From: CAZPEV01 sp964585635
GTDB taxonomy: Bacteria > Zixibacteria > MSB-5A5 > GN15 > JAAZOE01
DNA length: 13,609 nucleotides
NCBI GenBank assembly: GCA_964585635.1
Contig: CAZPEV010000083.1
Coordinates: 1-13,609 of the forward strand
Direction of reading: 5' to 3'
Below, piece by piece: positions 6,224-12,564 of this stretch; within the stretch, counting starts at the first letter, position 1, and every line of letters begins with the position of its first letter. The notes under the pieces are model-generated. The model was not told the origin of the DNA. It did no database searches and was given only the letters and a program-made list of their open reading frames with translations. The position numbers and the translations under genes were made by a program.

Positions 6224-7539
6224 TAATACGATCTGCCGCGGATGCGTCCTTTCTTCATGAACCCGTCATAATGCCGCATCAACAGATGCGACTCAATCTG
6301 CTGCAGCGTATCAAGCGCCACGCCGACCACGATTAACAAACCCGTCCCGCCGAAATAGTACTGCACCTTGAACTGGCCCATCAAGACATAGGGCAGGATG
6401 GCGATCAGGGCGAAGAAGATGGCGCCCGGCAGCGTGATGCGCGTCAGAATCCGTTCGATGTATTCCGCGGTCCGCTTTCCGGGGCGAATGCCCGGGATGA
6501 ACCCGCCGTTTTTCCGCATGTTGTCGGCCAGGTCGATCGGGTTGAATACCAGCGCCGTGTAGAAGTAGGCGAAGAAGATGATAATTAGGGCGTACGTGAT
6601 GGAATAGAGCCATCCGCCCGGGGCCAGCCAATACCCGATGATGTTATTGATCCACTCCACATTGGGGAACAGCTGCGCCACGGTCGCCGGGGCAAACATG
6701 ATCGACTGGGCAAAGATGATCGGAATGACGCCGGCGGAGTTGACCGACAACGGAAGATGGGTCGTCTGGCCGCCGTAGACGCGCCGCCCCACGACCCGCT
6801 TGGGATATTGCACCGGCACCCGCCGCTGGGCGCGGGTTACCAGAATAACCGCCGCCACCACCAGGACCATCATGGCAATTAACACCAGTTCCAGAAAGAT
6901 CGACCGCGTCCCGGCGAACACCCTCTGTCCTTCTTCCAGAACCGCCTGCGGGAAGCGGGCGATGATGCCGACAAAAATGATTAGCGAGATGCCGTTGCCG
7001 ATGCCTCGCTCCGTAATCTGCTCCCCCAGCCACATGATAAAAATCGTGCCGCAGGTGAAGGTCAGGACGGTCAGGGGAATGAAGTTAAGGCCGCTCATCG
7101 TCACGGCTCGCGCCCCGTTGGGACCAACGATCGACATCAAATAGACGGCCGTGCCGTAGGCCTGCAGGGCGGCGATCAGCACCGTTCCGTAACGGGTGTA
7201 CTGCGTGATCTTGCGCCGACCTTCCTCGCCTTCCTTCTGCAGACGCTGAATAAAGGGAATCACCGCGCCCAGCAACTGCATGATGATTGAGGCCGAGATG
7301 TAGGGCATGATTCCGAGGGCGAAAATGGTGGCCTTGTGAAAGGCGCCGCCGGCGAACATGTCGTACATACCAAAGAGGGTGCCGGCCGCGCCGGCGAAAA
7401 AGCTTTGCAATATGGTGGCATCGATGCCCGGGGTGGGAATATGACCGCCGACACGGTAGACGACCAGCAAGGCAAAGGTGAAGAAAATCCTCTTGCGCAG
7501 TTCCTCGATTTTGAAAATCGACTGAAACGTCCCTAACAC
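6223..7539 (-). CDS. secY: Preprotein translocase subunit SecY
   Basis: SecY is the pore of the SecYEG channel in the inner membrane. The 438-aa protein has about ten hydrophobic helices and the family signatures GGHIPTPGID (31-40), ALGIMPYISASIIMQLL (74-90), QRLQKEGEEGRRKITQYTRY (98-117), GNGISLIIF (181-189), RRVPVQYPKR (239-248), PLSVNSAGVIPIIFAQSI (263-280), IRPGKRTAEYIERIL (351-365) and the cytoplasmic tail ESHLLMRHYDGFMKKGRIRG (416-435). The start is GTG at 7539, four bases after GAGGAGG, and it overlaps the rplO stop by 7 nt. Its own stop overlaps adk. Length and topology are normal; nothing is broken. Confidence 0.98.
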   Translation of the reverse strand: MLGTFQSIFKIEELRKRIFFTFALLVVYRVGGHIPTPGIDATILQSFFAGAAGTLFGMYDMFAGGAFHKATIFALGIMPYISASIIMQLLGAVIPFIQRLQKEGEEGRRKITQYTRYGTVLIAALQAYGTAVYLMSIVGPNGARAVTMSGLNFIPLTVLTFTCGTIFIMWLGEQITERGIGNGISLIIFVGIIARFPQAVLEEGQRVFAGTRSIFLELVLIAMMVLVVAAVILVTRAQRRVPVQYPKRVVGRRVYGGQTTHLPLSVNSAGVIPIIFAQSIMFAPATVAQLFPNVEWINNIIGYWLAPGGWLYSITYALIIIFFAYFYTALVFNPIDLADNMRKNGGFIPGIRPGKRTAEYIERILTRITLPGAIFFALIAILPYVLMGQFKVQYYFGGTGLLIVVGVALDTLQQIESHLLMRHYDGFMKKGRIRGRSY

Positions 7540-7979
7540 TGGGCCTCCTCAACTTTTCCTCCGGCCGCTTCGATCTTAGCGCGGGCCGACTTGCTGCAGG
7601 CGGTGACGACGACGGTCACCGGGGCCTCCACCTTGCCCTGGCCGAGAAGCTTGACCGGTATGGTAAGTGATTTGATTTTCCCATGAGCCTTGAGCACTTC
7701 CGCTGTGATTGGCTGATCGGAGGGGCAACCCGCCAGAGCAAACAGATTGATAATCTGAAACTCCTGCTTGAAAATATTGCGGAATCCCCGCTTGGGAATT
7801 CGCAGGTGGATCTGCCGCTGGCCGCCCTCCTGCCAGGGATGGATTTTGCCGCCGGAACGGGCTTTTTGGCCCTTGTGGCCGCGGGTCGAGGTTTTGCCGT
7901 GGCCCGATCCGGGGCCCCGCCCCACGCGTTTCCGCTTCTTCGTTGCTCCCGGAGCTGGTTTTAAGCTGGACAGTTCCAT
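7533..7979 (-). CDS. rplO: 50S ribosomal protein L15
   Basis: L15 is a late-assembling 50S protein that binds 23S rRNA through a long basic N-terminal extension. The 148-aa sequence begins MELSSLKPAPGATKKRKRVG (1-20), then RGPGSGHGKTSTRGHKGQKA (21-40), the typical Gly/Lys-rich arm. The next block, HPWQEGGQRQIHLRIPKRGF (47-66), matches the usual EGGQ-x3-x-RR-x-PKRGF motif with modest changes. The C-terminal globular part holds VTVVVTACSKSARAKIEAAG (121-140). GAGGA stands six bases before the ATG. Its TAG stop lies inside secY, a 7-nt overlap, and rpmD is 31 nt upstream. Confidence 0.98.
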   Translation of the reverse strand: MELSSLKPAPGATKKRKRVGRGPGSGHGKTSTRGHKGQKARSGGKIHPWQEGGQRQIHLRIPKRGFRNIFKQEFQIINLFALAGCPSDQPITAEVLKAHGKIKSLTIPVKLLGQGKVEAPVTVVVTACSKSARAKIEAAGGKVEEAQC

Positions 7980-8010
7980 GATGATTCCTCGTTGTGTCTA
8001 CGACCTTTGC

Positions 8011-8193
8011 CTACTGAATCTCTTCCACGGTGACCAGATGGTGGACGGCGGCGATCATCCCGCGAATCTGCGGAGTATCGTTGTGAATTACCGTCTTCCG
8101 AATCCGTCCCAGTCCCAGAGCCTTAATCGTCAACCGATGCTTAGGCAACCGGCCGATTGTCGACCGCACTTGCGTCACTTTGAGCTTGGCCAT
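8011..8193 (-). CDS. rpmD: 50S ribosomal protein L30
   Basis: L30 is a small 50S protein of about 60 aa. The 60-aa sequence MAKLKVTQVRSTIGRLPKHR (1-20), LTIKALGLGRIRKTVIHNDT (21-40), PQIRGMIAAVHHLVTVEE (41-58) contains the family pattern of a beta strand, the S-x-IGR-x-x-x-x-R-x-T turn, LGL-x-R-x-x-x-x-V and a final helix with I-x-G-M-I-x-x-V-x-H-L-V. It starts 10 nt after the rpsE stop; AAGG next to that TGA can serve as ribosome site. L30 is absent from some bacterial lineages, so its presence is mildly informative. Placement between rpsE and rplO is canonical. Confidence 0.98.
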   Translation of the reverse strand: MAKLKVTQVRSTIGRLPKHRLTIKALGLGRIRKTVIHNDTPQIRGMIAAVHHLVTVEEIQ

Positions 8194-8203
8194 CGCGAAC
8201 CTT

Positions 8204-8686
8204 TCATCCCTTCTGGAGGTAATCCTGTTCCTGCTCGCGGGTGCGTAGGCGCAACAGTCCGTTCATCGTCGCCTTGGCCACGTTGTGGGGATTGCGCGAA
8301 CCCAGCACTTTGGTCAGGATGTCTTGAATGCCGGCCGACTCCAGCACCGCCCGGACGCCGCCGCCCGCGATCACGCCCGTTCCGGGAGAGGCGGGCCGCA
8401 GCAGAACCTGAGTGGCTCCGAAGGTGCCGATAATCTGATGGGGGATGGTGGCGCCGGTGAGCGAAACGGGCACCATGCCGCGGCGGGCCGCTTCCGTACC
8501 CTTATGGATAGCGCCGGCAACCTCGGCCGACTTTCCCAGACCGATGCCGACACGCCCGTTGCGGTCGCCGACCGCCACTAAGGCCGTAAAGGAGAACCGC
8601 CGGCCCCCCTTGACCACCTTGGCCACGCGGTTGATATGGATTACCTTCTCCTGAAACTCCAGATTATCTACTTCGAATCGGGTCAA
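8204..8686 (-). CDS. rpsE: 30S ribosomal protein S5 (TTG start)
   Basis: S5 lines the mRNA entry channel of the 30S subunit and affects decoding accuracy. Residues EFQEKVIHINRVAKVVKGGR (10-29), RFSFTALVAVGDRNGRVGIG (30-49), and GKSAEVAGAIHKGTEAARRG (51-70) form the double-stranded-RNA-binding-like N domain. The C domain has LLRPASPGTGVIAGGGVRAV (95-114), AGIQDILTKVLGSRNPHNVA (118-137). Length of 160 aa is normal. The start must be TTG at 8686: a TGA lies two codons upstream in frame, no ATG or GTG occurs near the N-terminus, and GAGG stands six bases before the TTG. The gap from rplR is 29 nt. Confidence 0.97.
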   Translation of the reverse strand: MTRFEVDNLEFQEKVIHINRVAKVVKGGRRFSFTALVAVGDRNGRVGIGLGKSAEVAGAIHKGTEAARRGMVPVSLTGATIPHQIIGTFGATQVLLRPASPGTGVIAGGGVRAVLESAGIQDILTKVLGSRNPHNVAKATMNGLLRLRTREQEQDYLQKG

Positions 8687-8715
8687 CTCTCACCTCTTTT
8701 TAGTATTGACAGCCG

Positions 8716-9090
8716 TTAACATTTCAACCCTTTGTCCCGCGCCCCGTCCGCCAACGCCTTGACCCGCCCATGGTACCGGAAGCGATTGCGGTCGAATACC
8801 ACCTGGGTAATCCCCTTTTCCAGGGCGGTTTGGGCCACCATTTGGCCGAGTTTTTTCGCCTGATCGGTCTTGGTGTCTTTCTGGCCAATGATGCCGGCCA
8901 TCGCCTTGGAGGTGGTCCCCATACCCAGCAGGGTCATGTGCTTGGTGTCGTCGATGATCTGCACGTACATGCTCTTCAGCGATTTCACCACGGTCAGGCG
9001 GGGCAGCTCGGACGTGCCGTGAATTTTGCCGCGCACCCGCATCCGGCGCCGCTGCGCGCGAACCGCTTTGTCTTTATTTCGGTTTGCCAT
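8716..9090 (-). CDS. rplR: 50S ribosomal protein L18
   Basis: L18 binds 5S rRNA together with L5 and anchors it in the central protuberance. The 124-aa sequence has a basic N-terminal arm (1-24), GTSELPRLTVVKSLKSMYVQ (25-44) and IIDDTKHMTLLGMGTTSK (45-62), then VVFDRNRFRYHGRVKALADG (97-116), the family's C-terminal signature; the usual Gly-Gly after FDR is replaced by Asn-Arg here. I place the start at ATG 9090, nine bases after GGAG. An in-frame GTG at 9105 would add five residues but it abuts that GGAG, so it is unlikely to be used. It ends in GLKC rather than the more common GL-x-F. Confidence 0.96.
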   Translation of the reverse strand: MANRNKDKAVRAQRRRMRVRGKIHGTSELPRLTVVKSLKSMYVQIIDDTKHMTLLGMGTTSKAMAGIIGQKDTKTDQAKKLGQMVAQTALEKGITQVVFDRNRFRYHGRVKALADGARDKGLKC

Positions 9091-9108
9091 TGCGATCAGC
9101 TCCACATC

Positions 9109-9651
9109 TTATGCCGCCGTCTTTCCGGCTTTTCGGCGCACATGCTCGCCCTTGTAGCGGATCCCTTTTCCCTTGTATGGCTCCGGCGGCCGAACGGAGC
9201 GAATCTTGTCGGCCGTGAGACCGACCAGCTCCTTGTCGGTGCCGGAGACGGTGATCAGGTTTCCTTTGGGCTCCAATTGAATCGTTACCCCTTCCGGGGC
9301 GGTCAGCAATACCGGATGCGAATACCCGACATACATCATCAGGGATCTTTTCCCTTTCAATTCGCCGCGGTAGCCGACACCGATCATTTCCAGTTGTTTG
9401 ACATAACCTTCGGTTACGCCGATGACCATATTTTTGATAATGGCGCGGGTCATCCCGTGGAGCGCCCGGTAGAAATTGGTGTCGAACGACCGCGTCACCA
9501 CCACGGCGCCGTTATCCATGGCAATGGTGACGGCGGGATGAAACGTCCGCACCAGCGCTCCCTTGGGGCCCGTTACCGTCACCGTGGGGCCGTCGAGGGT
9601 CACGGTCACCTGGGGCGGAATCGGAACCGGCTGTTTTCCTACACGAGACAT
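9109..9651 (-). CDS. rplF: 50S ribosomal protein L6
   Basis: L6 sits near the GTPase centre and sarcin-ricin loop of the 50S subunit. The 180-aa protein shows the two repeated L6 domains: MSRVGKQPVPIPPQVTVTLD (1-20) with VTVTGPKGAL (24-33) in the first, and EMIGVGYRGELKGKRSLMMY (88-107), GYSHPVLLTAPEGVTIQLEP (109-128) in the second. The signature PPEPYKGKGIRYKGEHVRRK (155-174) is intact near the C-terminus. Length is normal. AAGGAG overlaps the rpsH stop codon and lies eight bases before the ATG, so the two genes are tightly linked (12 nt gap). Confidence 0.98.
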   Translation of the reverse strand: MSRVGKQPVPIPPQVTVTLDGPTVTVTGPKGALVRTFHPAVTIAMDNGAVVVTRSFDTNFYRALHGMTRAIIKNMVIGVTEGYVKQLEMIGVGYRGELKGKRSLMMYVGYSHPVLLTAPEGVTIQLEPKGNLITVSGTDKELVGLTADKIRSVRPPEPYKGKGIRYKGEHVRRKAGKTAA

Positions 9652-9663
9652 GATTATTTCTCC

Positions 9664-10065
9664 TTACCAGACAGCACACAGGGCTTCGCCGCCCAGTTTT
9701 TTCTGCACTGCTTCCTGGTCGGTCAGCACGCCGGCCGAGGTGGATAGAATCATGATTCCTTGGCGGCCGGTGGAATAGTGAAAAACCTCCTCGGCCGACA
9801 CGTACTTACGCAACCCCGGACGCGACAGCCGCCGCAGTCCCATAATGATGGGCCGATCTTCGCGGCTGTACTTGAGATAAATCCGGATGACGCCCTGCTT
9901 ATTGTCGGGGAGGTCGATGAAATCCTTGATGTAGTTGTGCGCCTTCATGATCCGCAGCACTTCTCGTTTCAAACGGGACGCCGGAATATCCACCGCCGGA
10001 TGCTTGGCTTTGGAGGCGTTTCTGATTCTGGTCAGCAAATCCGCAATCGGATCCGTCATCGACAT
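9664..10065 (-). CDS. rpsH: 30S ribosomal protein S8
   Basis: S8 binds the central domain of 16S rRNA; in E. coli it also represses the spc operon by binding near the start of rplE. The 133-aa protein has MSMTDPIADLLTRIRNASKA (1-20), then HPAVDIPASRLKREVLRIMK (22-41), SRPGLRKY (81-88), GIMILSTSAGVLTDQEA (103-119) and the terminal GGEALCAVW (125-133), all family hallmarks. The ATG at 10065 lies seven bases after GGAG; a second in-frame ATG two codons later is less well placed. No S8-binding hairpin was evident in the short rplX-rplE gap. Confidence 0.97.
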   Translation of the reverse strand: MSMTDPIADLLTRIRNASKAKHPAVDIPASRLKREVLRIMKAHNYIKDFIDLPDNKQGVIRIYLKYSREDRPIIMGLRRLSRPGLRKYVSAEEVFHYSTGRQGIMILSTSAGVLTDQEAVQKKLGGEALCAVW

Positions 10066-10099
10066 AGCATTACTCCTTCACGCCTGAGACCCAATCGGT

Positions 10100-10285
10100 C
10101 TACCAGCTGGCCTTTCTCACGCCCGGCAGTTCGCCCGCCAGGGCCAGTTCACGAAAACAGATGCGACAGAGGCCGTAGCGCCGGATATACCCGTGCGCTC
10201 GTCCGCAGCGGCGGCAGCGATGATACGCCCGCACCCCGAATTTGGGGGTTCGCTTCTGTTTCTCGACAAGACATTTCTTCGCCAC
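10100..10285 (-). CDS. rpsN: 30S ribosomal protein S14, short zinc-binding form (61 aa)
   Basis: S14 is on the 30S head. This is the 61-aa type Z form, not the 101-aa zinc-free form of E. coli. It begins MAKKCLVEKQKRTPKFGVRA (1-20), has the zinc site Cys24, Cys27, Cys40, Cys43 within HRCRRCGRAHGYIRRYGLCR (22-41), and ends in the usual LPGVRKASW (53-61). The start is GTG at 10285, five bases after GAGGAG (10296-10291), which lies across the end of rplE; the gap to rplE is 2 nt. An in-frame ATG at 10339 would run 54 nt back into rplE and add an unrelated arm, so I reject it. Confidence 0.97.
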   Translation of the reverse strand: MAKKCLVEKQKRTPKFGVRAYHRCRRCGRAHGYIRRYGLCRICFRELALAGELPGVRKASW

Positions 10286-10287
10286 AA

Positions 10288-10833
10288 CTACTCCTCTTTC
10301 CGGAACGGCATGCCCAATTCGCGAAGAAGCTGGACGCACTCCGCATCAGTCCTGGCCGTGGTGGTAATGGCGATCGACAAACCACGCACCTTGTCGATCT
10401 TATCATAATCGATCTCGGGAAAGATCAGTTGTTCCTTGACGCCCAAGTTGAAATTGCCGCGACCATCGCACGACTTGGGCGAGACCCCCCGAAAATCACG
10501 AATCCTCGGCATGGCCACGCTCATCAGGCGGTCGAGGAATTCGTACATCCGATCCCGGCGCAGCGTGACGCAGCACCCGATCGACATCCCCTGCCGCAGT
10601 TTGAAATTGGAGATCGACTTCCGGGCGCGGGTGACCATCGGTTGCTGTCCCGTGATGGTGCGCAGGTCGGCCACGGCCGCTTCCAGCGACTTGGCGTTGG
10701 CGATCGCCTCGCCCACGCCGATATTGACGGTGATCTTCTCCAGCCGCGGCACCGCCATGACGCAGGGATATTTGTTTTCCGCCATCAGACGGGGGACCAC
10801 TTCATCAAAATATTTTTTTCGTAATCGTGCCAT
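10288..10833 (-). CDS. rplE: 50S ribosomal protein L5
   Basis: L5 binds 5S rRNA and touches the P-site tRNA elbow and S13. The 181-aa sequence contains NKYPCVMAVPRLEKITVNIG (20-39), GVGEAIANAKSLEAAVADL (39-57), TGQQPMVTRARKSISNFKLR (61-80), and the C-terminal DGRGNFNLGVKEQLIFPEID (123-142) and GLSIAITTTARTDAEC (150-165), all expected. The ATG is 17 nt after the rplX TAG; GGGAG lies about 12 bases upstream, a rather long spacing. It ends two bases before rpsN and supplies that gene's ribosome binding site within its last codons. Confidence 0.98.
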   Translation of the reverse strand: MARLRKKYFDEVVPRLMAENKYPCVMAVPRLEKITVNIGVGEAIANAKSLEAAVADLRTITGQQPMVTRARKSISNFKLRQGMSIGCCVTLRRDRMYEFLDRLMSVAMPRIRDFRGVSPKSCDGRGNFNLGVKEQLIFPEIDYDKIDKVRGLSIAITTTARTDAECVQLLRELGMPFRKEE

Positions 10834-10850
10834 CGGTCAAAGCCACTCCC

Positions 10851-11171
10851 CTATAATTCCGCGCCGCACAACCGGCAGCAACGGATTTTGGATCCCTTGA
10901 GATCCTTGGTTTCCACCAGCCGCTGGGCCACCCGGGTCGGTGAATTGCAGGAGCCGCAGTAAATCTTCACGTTGGAGCGGTGAATCGTCGCCTCTTTGAT
11001 GACGATGCCGCCCTTGCGGTTCTTCTGGGAAGGACGGGTGTGCCGCTTCATCATGTTAATCCCCTCGACGATCAGCCGGTTGTTCGCGGGGAACACATGC
11101 AGCACTTTGGCGACCTTCCCTTTGCTGTTGCCGCTGATGATAAAAACGCTGTCACCCTTCTTGATATTCAT
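10851..11171 (-). CDS. rplX: 50S ribosomal protein L24 with C-terminal zinc-binding cysteines
   Basis: L24 initiates 50S assembly and lies at the exit tunnel mouth. The N-terminal KOW motif is clear: MNIKKGDSVFIISGNSKGKV (1-20), then VLHVFPANNRLIVEGINMMK (23-42) and HTRPSQKNRKGGIVIKEATI (44-63). The C-terminus has YCGSCNSPTR (71-80) and RCCRLCGAEL (97-106), giving two CxxC pairs (Cys72/75 and Cys99/102, with an extra Cys98), the pattern of the zinc-ribbon type of L24; E. coli L24 lacks these pairs. Length is 106 aa. AAAGGTGG near the rplN stop serves as ribosome site, with a 12-nt gap. Confidence 0.98.
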   Translation of the reverse strand: MNIKKGDSVFIISGNSKGKVAKVLHVFPANNRLIVEGINMMKRHTRPSQKNRKGGIVIKEATIHRSNVKIYCGSCNSPTRVAQRLVETKDLKGSKIRCCRLCGAEL

Positions 11172-11183
11172 CGCCTGCCACCT

Positions 11184-11552
11184 TTAGAGTACTTCCGGAG
11201 CCAGAGACACTATCTTCATAAACTGCTTTTCGCGCAATTCCCTGGCGACCGGTCCAAAAATGCGGGTGCCCCGGGGCTCACCCTGTTCGTTGATAATCAC
11301 GGCGGCGTTATCGGAGAAGCGGATCAGCGAGCCGTCCTTGCGGCGGATTTCTTTCGTCGTGCGCACCACCACCGCCTTGCAGACCTCCGATTTTTTGACC
11401 GTCCCGCCCGGTATGGCGTCTTTGACGGTACAGACGATAATATCGCCCACCCGGGCGTACCGTTTCTTGGAGCCGCCCAGGACCTTGAAGCACATCACCT
11501 TCTTGGCGCCGGAATTGTCCGCCACAATCAGCTTGGTATATTCCTGAATCAT
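11184..11552 (-). CDS. rplN: 50S ribosomal protein L14
   Basis: L14 forms intersubunit bridges and is the docking point for the silencing factor RsfS. The 122-aa protein matches the family along its whole length: MIQEYTKLIVADNSGAKKVM (1-20), GGSKKRYARVGDIIVCTVKD (26-45), KAVVVRTTKEIRRKDGSLIR (59-78), DNAAVIINEQGEPRGTRIFG (81-100) and the terminal helix ending SLAPEVL. The ATG is preceded by GGGAG at a seven-base distance and lies 27 nt after rpsQ, in a gap that also contains a short GGCCG/CGGCC inverted repeat. Among the most conserved proteins in the window. Confidence 0.98.
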   Translation of the reverse strand: MIQEYTKLIVADNSGAKKVMCFKVLGGSKKRYARVGDIIVCTVKDAIPGGTVKKSEVCKAVVVRTTKEIRRKDGSLIRFSDNAAVIINEQGEPRGTRIFGPVARELREKQFMKIVSLAPEVL

Positions 11553-11579
11553 CTTGCTTCTCCCAGGCCGTGCGGCCGA

Positions 11580-11837
11580 TTACTTCGCCTTCTCCACGAT
11601 CTCCACCAACCGCCACCGCTTGGTCTTGGACAGCGGCCGGCACTCCATGACGGACACCGTGTCGCCCGGCGAGGCCTCGTTCTTATCGTCATGGGCGTAC
11701 AACTTCGAGGTCGTCCGAATGACCCGCTCATAGATCGGGTGCTTCTGGGTCCGCACGACCTCAACCACGATGGTCTTGTCCATCTTGCTGGACACGACCC
11801 TCCCGACCCGCACCTTGCGCCGGTTTCTTTCAGCCAT
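11580..11837 (-). CDS. rpsQ: 30S ribosomal protein S17
   Basis: S17 is an OB-fold protein that binds the 5' domain of 16S rRNA early in assembly. The 85-aa sequence starts MAERNRRKVRVGRVVSSKMD (1-20), continues KTIVVEVVRTQKHPIYERVI (21-40), RTTSKLYAHDDKNEASPGDT (41-60) and ends in the conserved VMECRPLSKTKRWRLVEIVE (63-82). Length is normal. The ATG lies 29 nt after rpmC; AGGAG is about 11 bases upstream, with a weak GGA closer, so its ribosome site is mediocre. Confidence 0.98.
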   Translation of the reverse strand: MAERNRRKVRVGRVVSSKMDKTIVVEVVRTQKHPIYERVIRTTSKLYAHDDKNEASPGDTVSVMECRPLSKTKRWRLVEIVEKAK

Positions 11838-11866
11838 CTTTTCCGTGACTCCTGTAAACAGTCTGC

Positions 11867-12118
11867 TTATGTGCTTTTCTTCCCGTCGGCCTGATCCAGC
11901 AAGCTGACCTGATCAACCATCTTCCGGATGCCCGTGCGGTCTTCGCTCAGAATCGTCTCAATCCGGCCGATATCGCGGCGCAGCGTCCGCAACTTGAGCG
12001 GATTGTCAAGGTCGCGCACGCCGCGACGCATCCGCAGAACAAAAAGCTCCTGTTTCAATTCGTCCAGCTTCTGGAGCAATTCGTCCTTGGTGAGGTCTCT
12101 GAGGGCTTCTATCCGCAT
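11867..12118 (-). CDS. rpmC: 50S ribosomal protein L29 with C-terminal extension
   Basis: L29 is a two-helix protein at the exit tunnel and part of the docking site for trigger factor and SRP. MRIEALRDLTKDELLQKLDE (1-20), then LKQELFVLRMRRGVRDLDNP (21-40) and LKLRTLRRDIGRIETILSED (41-60) match the family, including L-x-N-P-x-x-x-R-x-x-R-R-x-I-A-R-I-x-T in the second helix. The standard protein ends near residue 60-66, so about 18-20 residues (RTGIRKMVDQVSLLDQADGK at 61-80, then KST) are an extension. GGAGGG stands nine bases before the ATG; the gap to rplP is 2 nt. Confidence 0.97.
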   Translation of the reverse strand: MRIEALRDLTKDELLQKLDELKQELFVLRMRRGVRDLDNPLKLRTLRRDIGRIETILSEDRTGIRKMVDQVSLLDQADGKKST

Positions 12119-12120
12119 GA

Positions 12121-12543
12121 TTAAATACCCTCCAAATCCTTACGGGTGACGAACCTTGTCTTCAGCGGCAGCTTATTGGCGGCCAGCCGCAGCGCCTCGC
12201 GAGCCAGGGTCTCGGTCACCCCCTCGATTTCAAACAGGACGCGCCCCGGCTTGATCACCGCCACCCATCCTTCGGGCGCCCCCTTCCCCTTTCCCATGCG
12301 CGTTTCCGCCGGCTTCTTGGTCACCGGCTTATCGGGAAAGATACGAATCCAGATTTTGCCGCCGCGCTTGATATGACGGGTCAGCGCCACGCGGGCGGCC
12401 TCGATCTGCCGGTTGGTCAACCAGCAGGGTTCGACTGCCTTGAGGGCAAATTGGCCGAAGTCGACGCTTGACCCGCGATGGGCGATTCCGGTTCGGCGAC
12501 CGCGCCGCTGCTTTCTGTACTTGGTCCGTTTTGGCATCAACAT
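12121..12543 (-). CDS. rplP: 50S ribosomal protein L16
   Basis: L16 organises the A-site tRNA region of the 50S subunit. The 140-aa sequence begins MLMPKRTKYRKQRRGRRTGI (1-20), aligning with the MLQPKRTKFRK start of E. coli L16, then has QFALKAVEPCWLTNRQIEAA (31-50), RGGKIWIRIFPDKPVTKKPA (60-79), and RMGKGKGAPEGWVAVIKPGR (82-101). I choose ATG 12543 because GGAG lies about eight bases upstream and the N-terminus matches the family; the in-frame ATG at 12537 would drop two residues. The gap to rpsC is 21 nt. Arg82 lies in the RMGKG stretch that is hydroxylated in E. coli; whether that happens here is unknown. Confidence 0.98.
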   Translation of the reverse strand: MLMPKRTKYRKQRRGRRTGIAHRGSSVDFGQFALKAVEPCWLTNRQIEAARVALTRHIKRGGKIWIRIFPDKPVTKKPAETRMGKGKGAPEGWVAVIKPGRVLFEIEGVTETLAREALRLAANKLPLKTRFVTRKDLEGI

Positions 12544-12564
12544 AGTTCAGTCTCCGAGACCGGC

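Noticed and set aside
8770..9747. Plus-strand open frame of 325 codons, and similar long ones at 9760-10824, 10980-11894 and 2190-3065
   Set aside because: They lie antisense to rplR/rplF, rpsH/rpsN/rplE, rplX/rplN/rpsQ and rpoA. Their translations are rich in His, Arg, Gly and Pro without family motifs and cross several real gene boundaries; they are GC-rich codon shadows.
10286..10339. Upstream in-frame ATG for rpsN (79-aa version)
   Set aside because: It would extend 54 nt into rplE and add an arm unrelated to S14; the GTG at 10285 with GAGGAG five bases upstream gives the standard 61-aa protein.
10834..10850. S8-type autoregulatory site before rplE
   Set aside because: The gap is only 17 nt and I could not find a defensible S8-binding hairpin. 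It might overlap coding sequence, but that needs covariation analysis.
11553..11579. GGCCG/CGGCC inverted repeat in the rpsQ-rplN gap as a terminator or regulatory site
   Set aside because: The loop would be only two bases, no T-run follows, and such short palindromes are expected by chance at this GC content.
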